Positions 44,868 to 53,388 of a stretch of 64,000 nucleotides of DNA are shown here, in pieces. Below the pieces are notes generated by a model. That model was not told the DNA's origin. It was given only the letters and a program-made list of their open reading frames with translations, and did not search any database. The translations under genes were made by a program, and so were the position numbers. Each line of letters begins with the position of its first letter. Position 1 is the stretch's first letter. Source of the DNA: Mesorhizobium erdmanii USDA 3471 (lineage in GTDB: Bacteria; Pseudomonadota; Alphaproteobacteria; Rhizobiales; Rhizobiaceae); the NCBI RefSeq assembly GCF_000472705.1, contig NZ_AXAE01000030.1:16653-80652 (forward strand), read 5' to 3'.

Positions 44868-46157
44868 CTATTCGGCGGCCGGCTTGAACTGTGCGTGCTC
44901 GGTCGATTCATGCATGGCGGTGGTCGACGACTTGCCGCCGGTGATCGCCATCGACACGGCGTCGAAATAGCCGGTGCCGACCTCGCGCTGGTGCTTGGTC
45001 GCGGTGTAGCCATTGGCCTCCGCGGCGAACTCTGCCTCCTGCAGCTCGGAATAGGCCGCCATCTGCCGTGCCTTGTAGCCCCGCGCCAGTTCGAACATGC
45101 CGTAGTTGAGCTGGTGGAAGCCGGCGAGCGTGATGAACTGGAACTTGTAACCCATGGCGCCCAGTTCCCTCTGGAACTTGGCGATCGTCGCGTCGTCGAG
45201 ATTCTTCTTCCAGTTGAACGAGGGCGAGCAATTATAGGCGAGCAGCTTTCCCGGATGGTGCTTGCGCACGCCTTCGGCGAACTTCTTGGCCTGCGCCAGG
45301 TCGGGCTTCGAGGTCTCGCACCAGATCAGGTCGGCGTGGGGCGCGTAGGCAATGGCCCGCGCGATGCAGGGCTCTATGCCGTTCCTGACCTGGTAGAAGC
45401 CTTCCACCGTGCGCCCGGCATCATAGTCGACGAAGGGCTGGTCGCGCTCGTCGATGTCGGATGTCAGAAGCTTCGCGGCTTCCGCGTCGGTGCGTGCCAC
45501 GACCAGAGTCGGCGTGCCCATCACGTCCGCCGCCAGGCGCGCGGCATTGAGGTTGCGGATGTGCGCGGCGGTCGGGATCAGCACCTTGCCGCCGAGATGA
45601 CCGCACTTCTTCTCCGATGCCAGTTGGTCCTCGTAGTGGACGCCGGCGGCGCCCGCTTCGATGAACGCCTTCATGATCTCGAAGGCATTGAGCGGTCCGC
45701 CGAAGCCGGCTTCCGCATCGGCGACGATAGGCGCGAACCAGGTCTCGACCGAAAGTCCGTTGCCCTCGGAGGTCTCGATCTGGTCGGCCCGCTGCAGCGT
45801 GTGGTTGATGCGCTTGACCAGCTCTGGCGCGGCATTGGCCGGATACAGCGACTGGTCGGGATACATGGCGGATGCGGTGTTGGCGTCGGCGGCGACCTGC
45901 CAGCCCGACAGGTAGATCGCCTTCAGCCCGGCGCGCACCTGCTGCATCGCTTGGTTGCCGGACATGGCGCCGAGCGCGTTGACGAAATCCTCCTCGTGGA
46001 TCAGCTTCCACAGCCGGTTGGCGCCCATCTCGGCCAGACTCTGGCGGATCTGCACCGAACCGCGCAACCGCTTCACATCCTGCGGCGAATAGGGACGTTC
46101 GATACCGTCGAAGCGACCTTCAGGCGCCGAGGGAACAAGATTGTAAAAATCGGTCAT
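44868..46157 (-). CDS. aceA: AceA, isocitrate lyase
   Basis: AceA splits isocitrate into succinate and glyoxylate in the glyoxylate shunt. The 429-residue enzyme has the catalytic KKCGH signature (in ASEKKCGHLGGK), VARTDAEAAKLL, and the NCSPSFNWKK segment. GGAGTG precedes ATG 46157. A divergently transcribed RamB/ScfR-like regulator shares its upstream region, which carries several TGTAAA repeats. Control by acetate or short fatty acids is likely by analogy. Confidence 0.96.
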   Translation of the reverse strand: MTDFYNLVPSAPEGRFDGIERPYSPQDVKRLRGSVQIRQSLAEMGANRLWKLIHEEDFVNALGAMSGNQAMQQVRAGLKAIYLSGWQVAADANTASAMYPDQSLYPANAAPELVKRINHTLQRADQIETSEGNGLSVETWFAPIVADAEAGFGGPLNAFEIMKAFIEAGAAGVHYEDQLASEKKCGHLGGKVLIPTAAHIRNLNAARLAADVMGTPTLVVARTDAEAAKLLTSDIDERDQPFVDYDAGRTVEGFYQVRNGIEPCIARAIAYAPHADLIWCETSKPDLAQAKKFAEGVRKHHPGKLLAYNCSPSFNWKKNLDDATIAKFQRELGAMGYKFQFITLAGFHQLNYGMFELARGYKARQMAAYSELQEAEFAAEANGYTATKHQREVGTGYFDAVSMAITGGKSSTTAMHESTEHAQFKPAAE

Positions 46158-46226
46158 GGGTTCACTCCGAAGAATTGCTGCGCTGTGTCCGGCGGCCAAT
46201 CATTGGCTCGTTGGAATATGACTGAA

Positions 46227-46386
46227 TTTACATTGCGGCGCGAAATGAGCCAGAGAAATGCGAAAAAGCGCCAAGATATAAGGGAAAATCTGTGTTGTCT
46301 TTGACGCGGGGCTGCTGTAAAGTTGTCATTATTGTAAAAGAGTGACGCGGCGAGATCGCCGCGGATGTCCCGTAAATTCCTGTAAA
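46227..46386. promoter_or_regulatory. Cluster of TGTAAA elements between aceA and its probable regulator
   Basis: TGTAAA occurs at 46316-46321, 46333-46338 and 46381-46386, its complement TTTACA at 46227-46232, and the one-off CGTAAA at 46371-46376. The last copies lie just before the regulator ATG. The spacing suggests an operator array for the RamB/ScfR-like protein. No direct evidence of binding exists. Confidence 0.5.
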
Positions 46387-46395
46387 GGGCAGTCG

Positions 46396-47844
46396 ATGGC
46401 CGATCAGAAAATCTTCGCCGGGCCGCGCATCCGCCGCATCCGCAACGCCAAGGGCCTGACCCAGACGGCGATGGCCGAGGGACTCGGTATCTCGCCGTCC
46501 TATCTCAACCTGATCGAGCGCAACCAGCGGCCGCTGACGGTGCAGCTGATCCTGAAACTGGCGTCCGTCTACAAGGTTGACCCGCATGAGCTGCAAGGCG
46601 AGGCAAGGGGGTCGGTCGCGGCCTTGAAGGAGGTGTTCACGGATCCGCTGCTGGTCGGCGAATTGCCGGGAGACCAGGAACTGATCGAGCTCGCCGAGGC
46701 GGCGCCCAATGCGTCGGCCGCGGTGATAAAACTGTTCCGCGCCTATCGCGAACAGGCCGAGCGCCTGTCCGACCTCAACGAGCTTCTGGCGCGCGAGGGG
46801 CGGGCGACGGCGGTGTCAGGTGCCCGCTTGCCGATCGACGAGGTGCACGAGACCTTCGAGCGAAGGCCGAACCATTTTGCCGCGCTGGAGGAGGAGGCCG
46901 AGGCGTTCACGTCGGTGCTTGATCCCGGCGACGATTTGTTCGGTGCGCTGAAGGCCTGGCTGAAGCGCGAATACGGCATCGTGGTCAAGGTGCTGCCGGT
47001 CGCCACCATGCCGAACTGGCGTCGCCGCTACGATCGCCACTCGCAGCGCCTGTTCCTGTCCGAGCGGCTGTCGCCGTTCGACCAGTTGCGCGAAGTGGCG
47101 ATGGAGGCATGCCTGATCCGCATGACGGTCGCGGTCGCCGGCGAGATCCAGGCGCTGAGGCTGAGCACGGACGAAGCCCGCCGGCTCGCGCGCTTCGAAC
47201 TCGGCCGCTATGCGGCGCACGCGCTGATGATGCCTTACCAGCCCTTCCATGCGGCGGCCGTTCGAGCGCGCTACGACATCGATGTCCTGCGCTCGCGCTT
47301 CGGCGTCTCCTTCGAGCAGGCGGCGAACCGGCTGACCATGCTGCAGCGGCAGGGCGCGCCCGGCGTGCCTTTCTTCATGCTGGAGGTCGACAATGCGGGC
47401 AACCGTTTCCGCAGGGCCGGCAGCCAGGGCTTTCCACACAGCCGCTTTGGCGGCGGCTGCCCCAAGCTGCCCGTGCATGCCGCCTTCTCCCAGCCCGGCC
47501 AGATTTTCGTCGAAGCGGTGGAAATGCCCGATGGCGCCGAGTTCCTGTGCATCGCCCGCACGCTGGAGGGGCCGCAAGGCGCATTCTCGGAGCGTCCGCG
47601 CCGCACCGCGCTGCTGCTCGGGTGCGACATCGGCTTTCGTGACGACATCGTCTATGGCGCGGCGCTGCCCGGCGCCGCGGTCGGCGGCAAGGCTGGACCT
47701 GGCGCCCCGACGGCGACGCCGGTCGGACCGGCCTGCCGGCTTTGCGAGCGCGTCGGCTGCCTGGCGCGCGCCGAACCGCCGGTGACGCGCCCGCTCGGCC
47801 TCGACGAGATGGTGACCGGTCTCAGCGCCTTCGACTTCCAGTAA
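46396..47844 (+). CDS. RamB/ScfR-like XRE regulator with IrrE-type and fatty-acid-type domains
   Basis: The 482-residue regulator has an N-terminal helix-turn-helix (about 10-65, KGLTQTAMAEGLGISPSYLN), a DUF955 (IrrE-like) middle region and a DUF2083-type C-terminal part, ending in a cysteine pair motif RLCERVGCLARAEPP. This is the architecture of short-chain-acyl regulators such as RamB, which controls the glyoxylate cycle in Corynebacterium. Divergence from aceA supports the same role here. AAGGG lies before ATG 46396. Confidence 0.87.
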   Translation: MADQKIFAGPRIRRIRNAKGLTQTAMAEGLGISPSYLNLIERNQRPLTVQLILKLASVYKVDPHELQGEARGSVAALKEVFTDPLLVGELPGDQELIELAEAAPNASAAVIKLFRAYREQAERLSDLNELLAREGRATAVSGARLPIDEVHETFERRPNHFAALEEEAEAFTSVLDPGDDLFGALKAWLKREYGIVVKVLPVATMPNWRRRYDRHSQRLFLSERLSPFDQLREVAMEACLIRMTVAVAGEIQALRLSTDEARRLARFELGRYAAHALMMPYQPFHAAAVRARYDIDVLRSRFGVSFEQAANRLTMLQRQGAPGVPFFMLEVDNAGNRFRRAGSQGFPHSRFGGGCPKLPVHAAFSQPGQIFVEAVEMPDGAEFLCIARTLEGPQGAFSERPRRTALLLGCDIGFRDDIVYGAALPGAAVGGKAGPGAPTATPVGPACRLCERVGCLARAEPPVTRPLGLDEMVTGLSAFDFQ

Positions 47845-47980
47845 CGCGGCAGCAAAGGTGCCACAATAGCCGCCGGTGTCTGGATCACCCGTACCTCAAG
47901 TCTTTGCGCTACGCGAACGGAGCAGTTTTTTGTCGTCCCTTGCGCATCGTCCCGTCCACAAAAGCTCGACACTCGCGCCC

Positions 47981-48934
47981 ATGACTGACGCAGCATCATC
48001 ACCAGGCCTTGTTAAAACGAACGCCTCGCCGCGCGAGGAACGCGTCGGCATGCTTCTGGTCTTCCTTTCAGCGCTGATGTGGAGTTTCGGCGGCACCATC
48101 GCCCGCTTCATCACCGTCGGCGACAGCTGGACGGTTATCTTCTGGCGCTCCGTCTGGGCCGCCGCCTTCCTGCTCTCTTTCATGGCCTGGCGTGATGGGT
48201 GGCGTGGCATGCTGAGATCGTTTCGCGACATGGGCCTGCCTGGCCTTGCCGTGGGGTCCTGCTTCGCCATCGCCTCGACGGCCTTCGTTGTCGCACTTGC
48301 CTACACCACCGTCGCCAACATCCTGTTGATGCAGGCCGGCGTGCCGCTTCTGGCGGCGCTGCTTGCCTGGGCGTTGTTTCGCGAGCGGGTGGGGGCGGCG
48401 ACCTGGGTGGCGATCGCCGCGGTTATCGTCGGCGTCGCCATCATGGTGTCGGAATCGCTCGATGGCGCCGTCTCGCCCATAGGCGACGGGTTGGCGCTGC
48501 TGATCGCCTTGATGTTCTCGATCGCCACGGTCATCACAAGGCGGTTCGCCAGCGTACGCATGACGCCGGCGACCTGTCTGGGCACGATCCTGGCCGCGGG
48601 CTTTGCCGCCTCGCAGGCGTCGGCCTTTACGGTCTCCGCCGGCGACATGGGCTTTCTCTTTGCCTTCGGCGTGGTCAATCTCGGCATCGGCCTTGCCTTC
48701 TTCGCCACCGGCGCGCGGCTGATCCCGGCGGCCATCGCGGCACTGCTTGGCACGTTCGAGCCGATCCTTGGGCCGATATGGGTCTGGCTCATCCATTCCG
48801 AAGTGCCGTCCGGACGGACCATCATCGGCGGCATGGTGGTGGTCACGGCACTGCTCGTCCACATCGGTCTCGAGTTCAAACGCCAGGCACGGCCGCAGCG
48901 GGCAGGGGTCACCGGGGTGCCGTCGCCGAATTGA
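47981..48934 (+). CDS. EamA-family (DMT) transporter
   Basis: The 317-residue inner-membrane protein has ten predicted helices in two EamA repeats (LLVFLSALMWSFGGTIARF, then DGLALLIALMFSIATVITRR and LGTFEPILGPIWVWL). Such proteins export metabolites or amino acids; the substrate is unknown. ATG 47981 is the first good start although its ribosome site is weak. It may follow the regulator gene in a transcript (136-base gap). Confidence 0.85.
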   Translation: MTDAASSPGLVKTNASPREERVGMLLVFLSALMWSFGGTIARFITVGDSWTVIFWRSVWAAAFLLSFMAWRDGWRGMLRSFRDMGLPGLAVGSCFAIASTAFVVALAYTTVANILLMQAGVPLLAALLAWALFRERVGAATWVAIAAVIVGVAIMVSESLDGAVSPIGDGLALLIALMFSIATVITRRFASVRMTPATCLGTILAAGFAASQASAFTVSAGDMGFLFAFGVVNLGIGLAFFATGARLIPAAIAALLGTFEPILGPIWVWLIHSEVPSGRTIIGGMVVVTALLVHIGLEFKRQARPQRAGVTGVPSPN

Positions 48935-49260
48935 TGCAGGCCGGCGAAGCTTTGCCATTGACAACATCGCTGCCGCCCGGGCAGGCTGGGTACACGGCAA
49001 CAACAAGACAGGCGTATCTTGCCAAGTCTCCCCGGCGGCCCGATCGAGACCGCTCCATATTTCTGTATTTCCGTCCGCACGGCGGCGAAAGCTTCTGACG
49101 GCACCGTGATTCCTCCCAGCCGGAGACAACTGCGCGGTCGCGGTCGTTGCGACAACCGGCGCTTGTTGTCCCGTGGAAAGCTCAATAGTCTGAAGCAAAA
49201 GCCCGGCCGCGCGTCTATCGCGACGAGCCGGCGATGGAACACTCACCAAAGGAGAATAAC
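48935..49260. other. Promoter region of the pot operon, no gene seen
   Basis: This stretch has no convincing coding sequence. A short hairpin CTGCC-GCCCG-GGCAG near 48972-48986 could end the EamA transcript. A TTGACA at 48958-48963 has no fitting -10 box. The pot promoter must lie here but cannot be placed. Confidence 0.4.
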
Positions 49261-50358
49261 ATGATCCGCAAAGCGCTCTGGCTTTCGGCGACCTCGGTAT
49301 TTCTGACATTGTTCACGCCTGCCGGGCACGCCGCGGACCGCGTCGTCAATGTCTTCAACTGGTCCGATTACATCGACCCGACGATCATCGACGACTTCAC
49401 CAAGAAGACCGGTATCAAGGTCGTCTACGACACGTTCGATTCCAACGAGATCCTGGAAACCAAACTGCTTGCCGGCGGCAGCGGCTATGACGTCGTCGTG
49501 CCGAGCGGCAATTTCCTTGCCCGCCAGATACAGGCCGGCGTGTTCCAGAAGCTCGACAAGTCGAAACTGCCGAACCTTTCCAACATGTGGGACACGGTTA
49601 CGGAAAGAACCGCCAAATACGACCCGGGTAATGAATATTCGATCAACTACATGTGGGGCACGGTCGGCATCGGCTACAACATAAAGAAAGTTAAGGCCGC
49701 ACTCGGCACCGACAAGATCGACAGCTGGGACGTGTTCTTCAATCCCGAGAGCCTCGCCAAGTTGAAGGACTGTGGTGTCTACGTGCTGGATTCGCCGGCC
49801 GACATCATTCCGGCGGCGCTGAAATATGTCGGACTCGATCCGAACAGCACCTCGACCGACGACATCGCCAAGGCCGAGGAAGCCTTGATGAAGGTCCGCC
49901 CCTTTATCAGGAAGTTCCACTCGTCCGAATACATCAATGCGCTCGCCAATGGCGACATCTGCCTGGCCGTCGGCTGGTCCGGTGACGTCTTCCAGGCGCG
50001 CAACCGCGCCAATGATGCCAAGCAGGGGGTCGAGATCGGCTATTCGGTGCCGAAGGAAGGCGCCCAGATGTGGTTCGACCAGATGGCGATCCCGGCCGAT
50101 GCGCCGCACGTCGCCGAGGCGCATGAATTTCTCAACTACATGATGACGCCGGAAGTGATCGCCAAATCGTCGAATGCGGTGCTCTATGCCAATGGCAACA
50201 AGGCGTCGCAGCAGTTCGTCGACAAGGCGCTGTTGAACGACCCGGCTGTCTATCCCGACGACGCGACCCTGCAGAAGCTCTACACGGTCTCTCCGTACGA
50301 TCCCAAGACCCAACGCGTCATAACGCGCACCTGGACCAAGATCGTCACCGGCCAGTAG
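49261..50358 (+). CDS. potF: PotF-like putrescine/spermidine-binding protein
   Basis: The 365-residue periplasmic binding protein has a signal peptide cleaved near GHAADRVV and begins its mature part with VFNWSDYIDPTIIDDFTKKT, the hallmark of the PotD/PotF group. The family segments NYMWGTVGIGYN and GWSGDVFQARNRA are present. AGGAG precedes ATG 49261. It leads a potFGHI-type operon; a hairpin separates it from the ATPase gene. Confidence 0.92.
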   Translation: MIRKALWLSATSVFLTLFTPAGHAADRVVNVFNWSDYIDPTIIDDFTKKTGIKVVYDTFDSNEILETKLLAGGSGYDVVVPSGNFLARQIQAGVFQKLDKSKLPNLSNMWDTVTERTAKYDPGNEYSINYMWGTVGIGYNIKKVKAALGTDKIDSWDVFFNPESLAKLKDCGVYVLDSPADIIPAALKYVGLDPNSTSTDDIAKAEEALMKVRPFIRKFHSSEYINALANGDICLAVGWSGDVFQARNRANDAKQGVEIGYSVPKEGAQMWFDQMAIPADAPHVAEAHEFLNYMMTPEVIAKSSNAVLYANGNKASQQFVDKALLNDPAVYPDDATLQKLYTVSPYDPKTQRVITRTWTKIVTGQ

Positions 50359-50370
50359 GCAAATTGGACA

Positions 50371-50398
50371 CGACCCCGGCAGCCAATTGCCGGGGTCG
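50371..50398 (+). terminator. Hairpin between potF and potG
   Basis: A perfect 11-bp stem (50371-50381 with 50388-50398, loop GCCAAT) begins 12 bases after the potF stop, followed by ATTTCTTTC. Such intergenic hairpins often let the binding protein be made in excess over the transporter subunits. Confidence 0.7.
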
Positions 50399-50437
50399 AT
50401 TTCTTTCGGGGAAAAAAATAAGCACGGAGTGGGGATT

Positions 50438-51577
50438 ATGAAATCGCTTGGCAGCATCCGCAGGGATTTCGCGCCATGGAACGACCCGAACGCCAAGCCA
50501 TACATCCAGTTCGACAACGTCACCAAGAAGTTTGGTGATTTCACCGCCGTCAACAATCTGTCGCTGACCATCTTCGAGCGCGAATTCTTCGCCCTGCTCG
50601 GCGCCTCGGGTTGCGGAAAGTCGACGCTGTTGCGGATGCTTGCCGGCTTCGAGGAGCCGTCGGCCGGCCGCATCCTGCTCGACGGTCAGGATCTGCGCGG
50701 CATCCCGCCCTACCGCCGGCCGGTCAACATGATGTTCCAGTCCTATGCCCTGTTCCCGCATATGACGGTAGAGAACAACATCGCCTTCGGCCTCAAGCAG
50801 GAAGGCATGGCCAAGCCCGAAATCGAAAAGCGCGTCGCCGAGATGCTCAAGCTGGTCAAGCTCGAGCAGTTCGCTAAGCGCAAGCCGCACCAGCTCTCCG
50901 GCGGCCAGCGCCAGCGCGTCGCGCTTGCCCGCTCTGTCGCCAAGCGGCCGAAGGTGTTGCTGCTCGACGAGCCGCTCGGCGCGCTCGACAAGAAGCTGCG
51001 CGAGGAAACCCAGTTCGAACTGATGGATCTGCAGCAGGAGCTCGGCCTCACCTTCGTCGTCGTCACCCACGATCAGGAAGAGGCGATGACCATGGCCGAT
51101 CGCATCGCCATAATGGACAAGGGCGAGGTCATGCAGGTCGCGACGCCGGCGGAAGTCTATGAAGCCCCGGCCTCGCGTTTCGTCGCCCATTTCGTCGGCA
51201 ACGTGAACATGTTCGAGGGCAAGGTCGCCGAGCGGTCGGCCAACACGACGCGCATCACCGGGGCGACCGGGGCGCAGATCGTCGTCGACAATGCCTCCGA
51301 TACCAGCAAGGGCGCCGACATCATCTTCGCGATACGGCCGGAAAAGATAAAGGTTTCGTCGAAGAAGCCGGCCGATGCCGTTAACGCGCTGGAGGGCGAA
51401 GTCTACGATGTCGCCTATCTCGGCGACATGACGGTCTACCACATCAAATTGGATGACGGGCAGATCGTGCGGGCAAGCGCCTTGAACGCGGCGCGCGTGA
51501 CCGAGGATCCGTTGACCTGGAACGACCGCGCCTGGGTATCCTTCCGGCCCGACGCCGGCGTCGTGTTGACACGGTAG
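50438..51577 (+). CDS. potG: PotG-like ABC ATPase of a polyamine importer
   Basis: The 379-residue ATPase has Walker A LLGASGCGKSTLL, signature LSGGQRQRVALARS, Walker B VLLLDEPLGALD and the switch His in VVTHDQEEAM, with a C-terminal TOBE region. GGAGTGGGG lies before ATG 50438. It should energise uptake of putrescine or spermidine via PotH and PotI. Confidence 0.94.
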   Translation: MKSLGSIRRDFAPWNDPNAKPYIQFDNVTKKFGDFTAVNNLSLTIFEREFFALLGASGCGKSTLLRMLAGFEEPSAGRILLDGQDLRGIPPYRRPVNMMFQSYALFPHMTVENNIAFGLKQEGMAKPEIEKRVAEMLKLVKLEQFAKRKPHQLSGGQRQRVALARSVAKRPKVLLLDEPLGALDKKLREETQFELMDLQQELGLTFVVVTHDQEEAMTMADRIAIMDKGEVMQVATPAEVYEAPASRFVAHFVGNVNMFEGKVAERSANTTRITGATGAQIVVDNASDTSKGADIIFAIRPEKIKVSSKKPADAVNALEGEVYDVAYLGDMTVYHIKLDDGQIVRASALNAARVTEDPLTWNDRAWVSFRPDAGVVLTR

Positions 51578-51586
51578 GGGGCTGCC

Positions 51587-52555
51587 ATGTCCAACATCGC
51601 AATCACCGACGCCATCGCGCCATCGACCGCCGCCAAGCCGTTGCTGACGCGGCTGGGGGCCGGCTTCGTCAACCGGCTCGTCATCATCGTTCCTTATGTG
51701 TGGCTGCTATTCTTCTTCCTCATCCCCTTCGTCATCGTCTTCAAGATTTCGCTGTCGCAAACGGCGATCGCCATGCCGCCCTATACGCCGGTGCTCGACT
51801 TCAGGGATGGCATTTCCGGTTTCTTCGCCGGCTTCCGTAACCTCAACTTCGACAACTATGTCTGGCTGACCCAGGATGCGCTCTATTTCAAGGCCTACAT
51901 CACCAGCGTGGTGATCGCCGCCATTTCGACCGTGCTGACGCTGCTGGTCGGCTACCCCATCGCCTATGGAATGGCGCGCGCGCCGGCCACCATCCGCCCG
52001 ACCTTGCTGATGCTGGTGATCCTGCCGTTCTGGACCTCGTTCCTGATCCGCGTCTATGCCTGGATCGGTATCCTGAAGCCCGAGGGCCTGCTCAACCAAC
52101 TGCTGTTGTCGCTGCACATCATCAACCAGCCGCTGGTCATCCTCAATACATACACGGCGATCTTCATCGGCATCGTTTATTCCTATTTGCCGTTCATGGT
52201 GCTACCGCTCTATTCCTCGCTGGAGAAAATGGATTACTCGCTGATCGAAGCGGCCAAGGACCTCGGCTGCCCGCCGACATCAGCCTTCTGGAAGATCACC
52301 TTCCCGCTGTCGCTGCCGGGCGTCATTGCCGGTTGCCTGCTGGTGTTCATCCCGGCCGTCGGCGAGTTCGTCATCCCCGACCTGCTCGGCGGCTCGTCCA
52401 CGCTGATGATCGGCAAGACGCTGTGGAACGAGTTCTTCGCCAACCGTGACTGGCCGGTGTCTTCGGCCGTGGCCGTCATCCTGCTGTTGTTGCTCACCGT
52501 GCCGATCATGCTCTTCCAGCAGGCGCAGGCCAAGGCACAGGAGCAGGGCAAATGA
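51587..52555 (+). CDS. potH: PotH-like permease of a polyamine importer
   Basis: The 322-residue permease has six or so membrane helices and the ABC permease loop EAAKDLGCPPTSAFWKITFPLSLPG cut short here as EAAKDLGCPPTSAFWKI. It starts nine bases after potG and overlaps potI by four bases (ATGA). Confidence 0.93.
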   Translation: MSNIAITDAIAPSTAAKPLLTRLGAGFVNRLVIIVPYVWLLFFFLIPFVIVFKISLSQTAIAMPPYTPVLDFRDGISGFFAGFRNLNFDNYVWLTQDALYFKAYITSVVIAAISTVLTLLVGYPIAYGMARAPATIRPTLLMLVILPFWTSFLIRVYAWIGILKPEGLLNQLLLSLHIINQPLVILNTYTAIFIGIVYSYLPFMVLPLYSSLEKMDYSLIEAAKDLGCPPTSAFWKITFPLSLPGVIAGCLLVFIPAVGEFVIPDLLGGSSTLMIGKTLWNEFFANRDWPVSSAVAVILLLLLTVPIMLFQQAQAKAQEQGK

Positions 52556-53370
52556 ACACCACCTGGAGCCGTTTCAACGTCACCTCGATCGTGCTTGGCT
52601 TTGCCTTTCTCTACCTGCCGATCGTGCTGCTCATCGTTTTCTCCTTCAACGAATCCAAGCTCGTCACCGTCTGGGGCGGCTTCTCGACCAAATGGTATGT
52701 GTCGCTGTTCCACAATCAGGGCCTGATGGACGCCACCTGGGTCACGGCGCGCGTCGGCGTCATTTCGGCGACCGTGGCGACCGTGCTCGGCACGCTGGCC
52801 GCGCTCACCCTGACGCGCTACACACGGTTCAGGGGCCGCATCCTGTTTTCAGGCATGGTTTTCGCGCCGCTGGTCATGCCGGAAGTCATCACCGGCCTGT
52901 CGCTGCTGCTGCTCTTCGTGGCTATCGGTCTCGACCGCGGCTTCTTCACGGTGACGCTCGCCCACATCACGCTCACAATGTGCTTCGTGGCGGTCGTCGT
53001 GCAGTCGCGCCTGGTTTCCTTCGACCGGTCGCTGGAAGAGGCGGCCATGGATCTTGGCGCGACGCCGGCGAAAACCTTCTTCCAGATCACGCTGCCGGTC
53101 ATCCTGCCTGCGATCGTGTCCGGCTGGATGCTGGCCTTTACGCTGTCGCTCGACGATCTGGTCATTGCCAGCTTCACCTCCGGGCCGGGCGCCACAACGC
53201 TGCCGATGAAGATCTACAGCCAGGTTCGCCTCGGGGTGACGCCGGAGATCAACGCCGCCTGCACTCTTCTGATCGCCGTCGTCGCCGTCGGCGTCATCAT
53301 CGCTTCGATCGCCAACAAGCGGCGTGAAGTGCAGCGCCAGCTAGACGAACAGGCGGCGCAGCGTGGCTGA
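52552..53370 (+). CDS. potI: PotI-like permease of a polyamine importer
   Basis: The 272-residue permease has the ABC permease loop EEAAMDLGATPAKTFFQITL and the TLSLDDLVIASFTSGPG segment typical of PotC/PotI. It overlaps potH by four bases and is the last gene of the operon. It is convergent with the AsmA gene, 18 bases between stops. Confidence 0.93.
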   Translation: MNTTWSRFNVTSIVLGFAFLYLPIVLLIVFSFNESKLVTVWGGFSTKWYVSLFHNQGLMDATWVTARVGVISATVATVLGTLAALTLTRYTRFRGRILFSGMVFAPLVMPEVITGLSLLLLFVAIGLDRGFFTVTLAHITLTMCFVAVVVQSRLVSFDRSLEEAAMDLGATPAKTFFQITLPVILPAIVSGWMLAFTLSLDDLVIASFTSGPGATTLPMKIYSQVRLGVTPEINAACTLLIAVVAVGVIIASIANKRREVQRQLDEQAAQRG

Positions 53371-53388
53371 GAGCCGGGCAGGGCCGGA

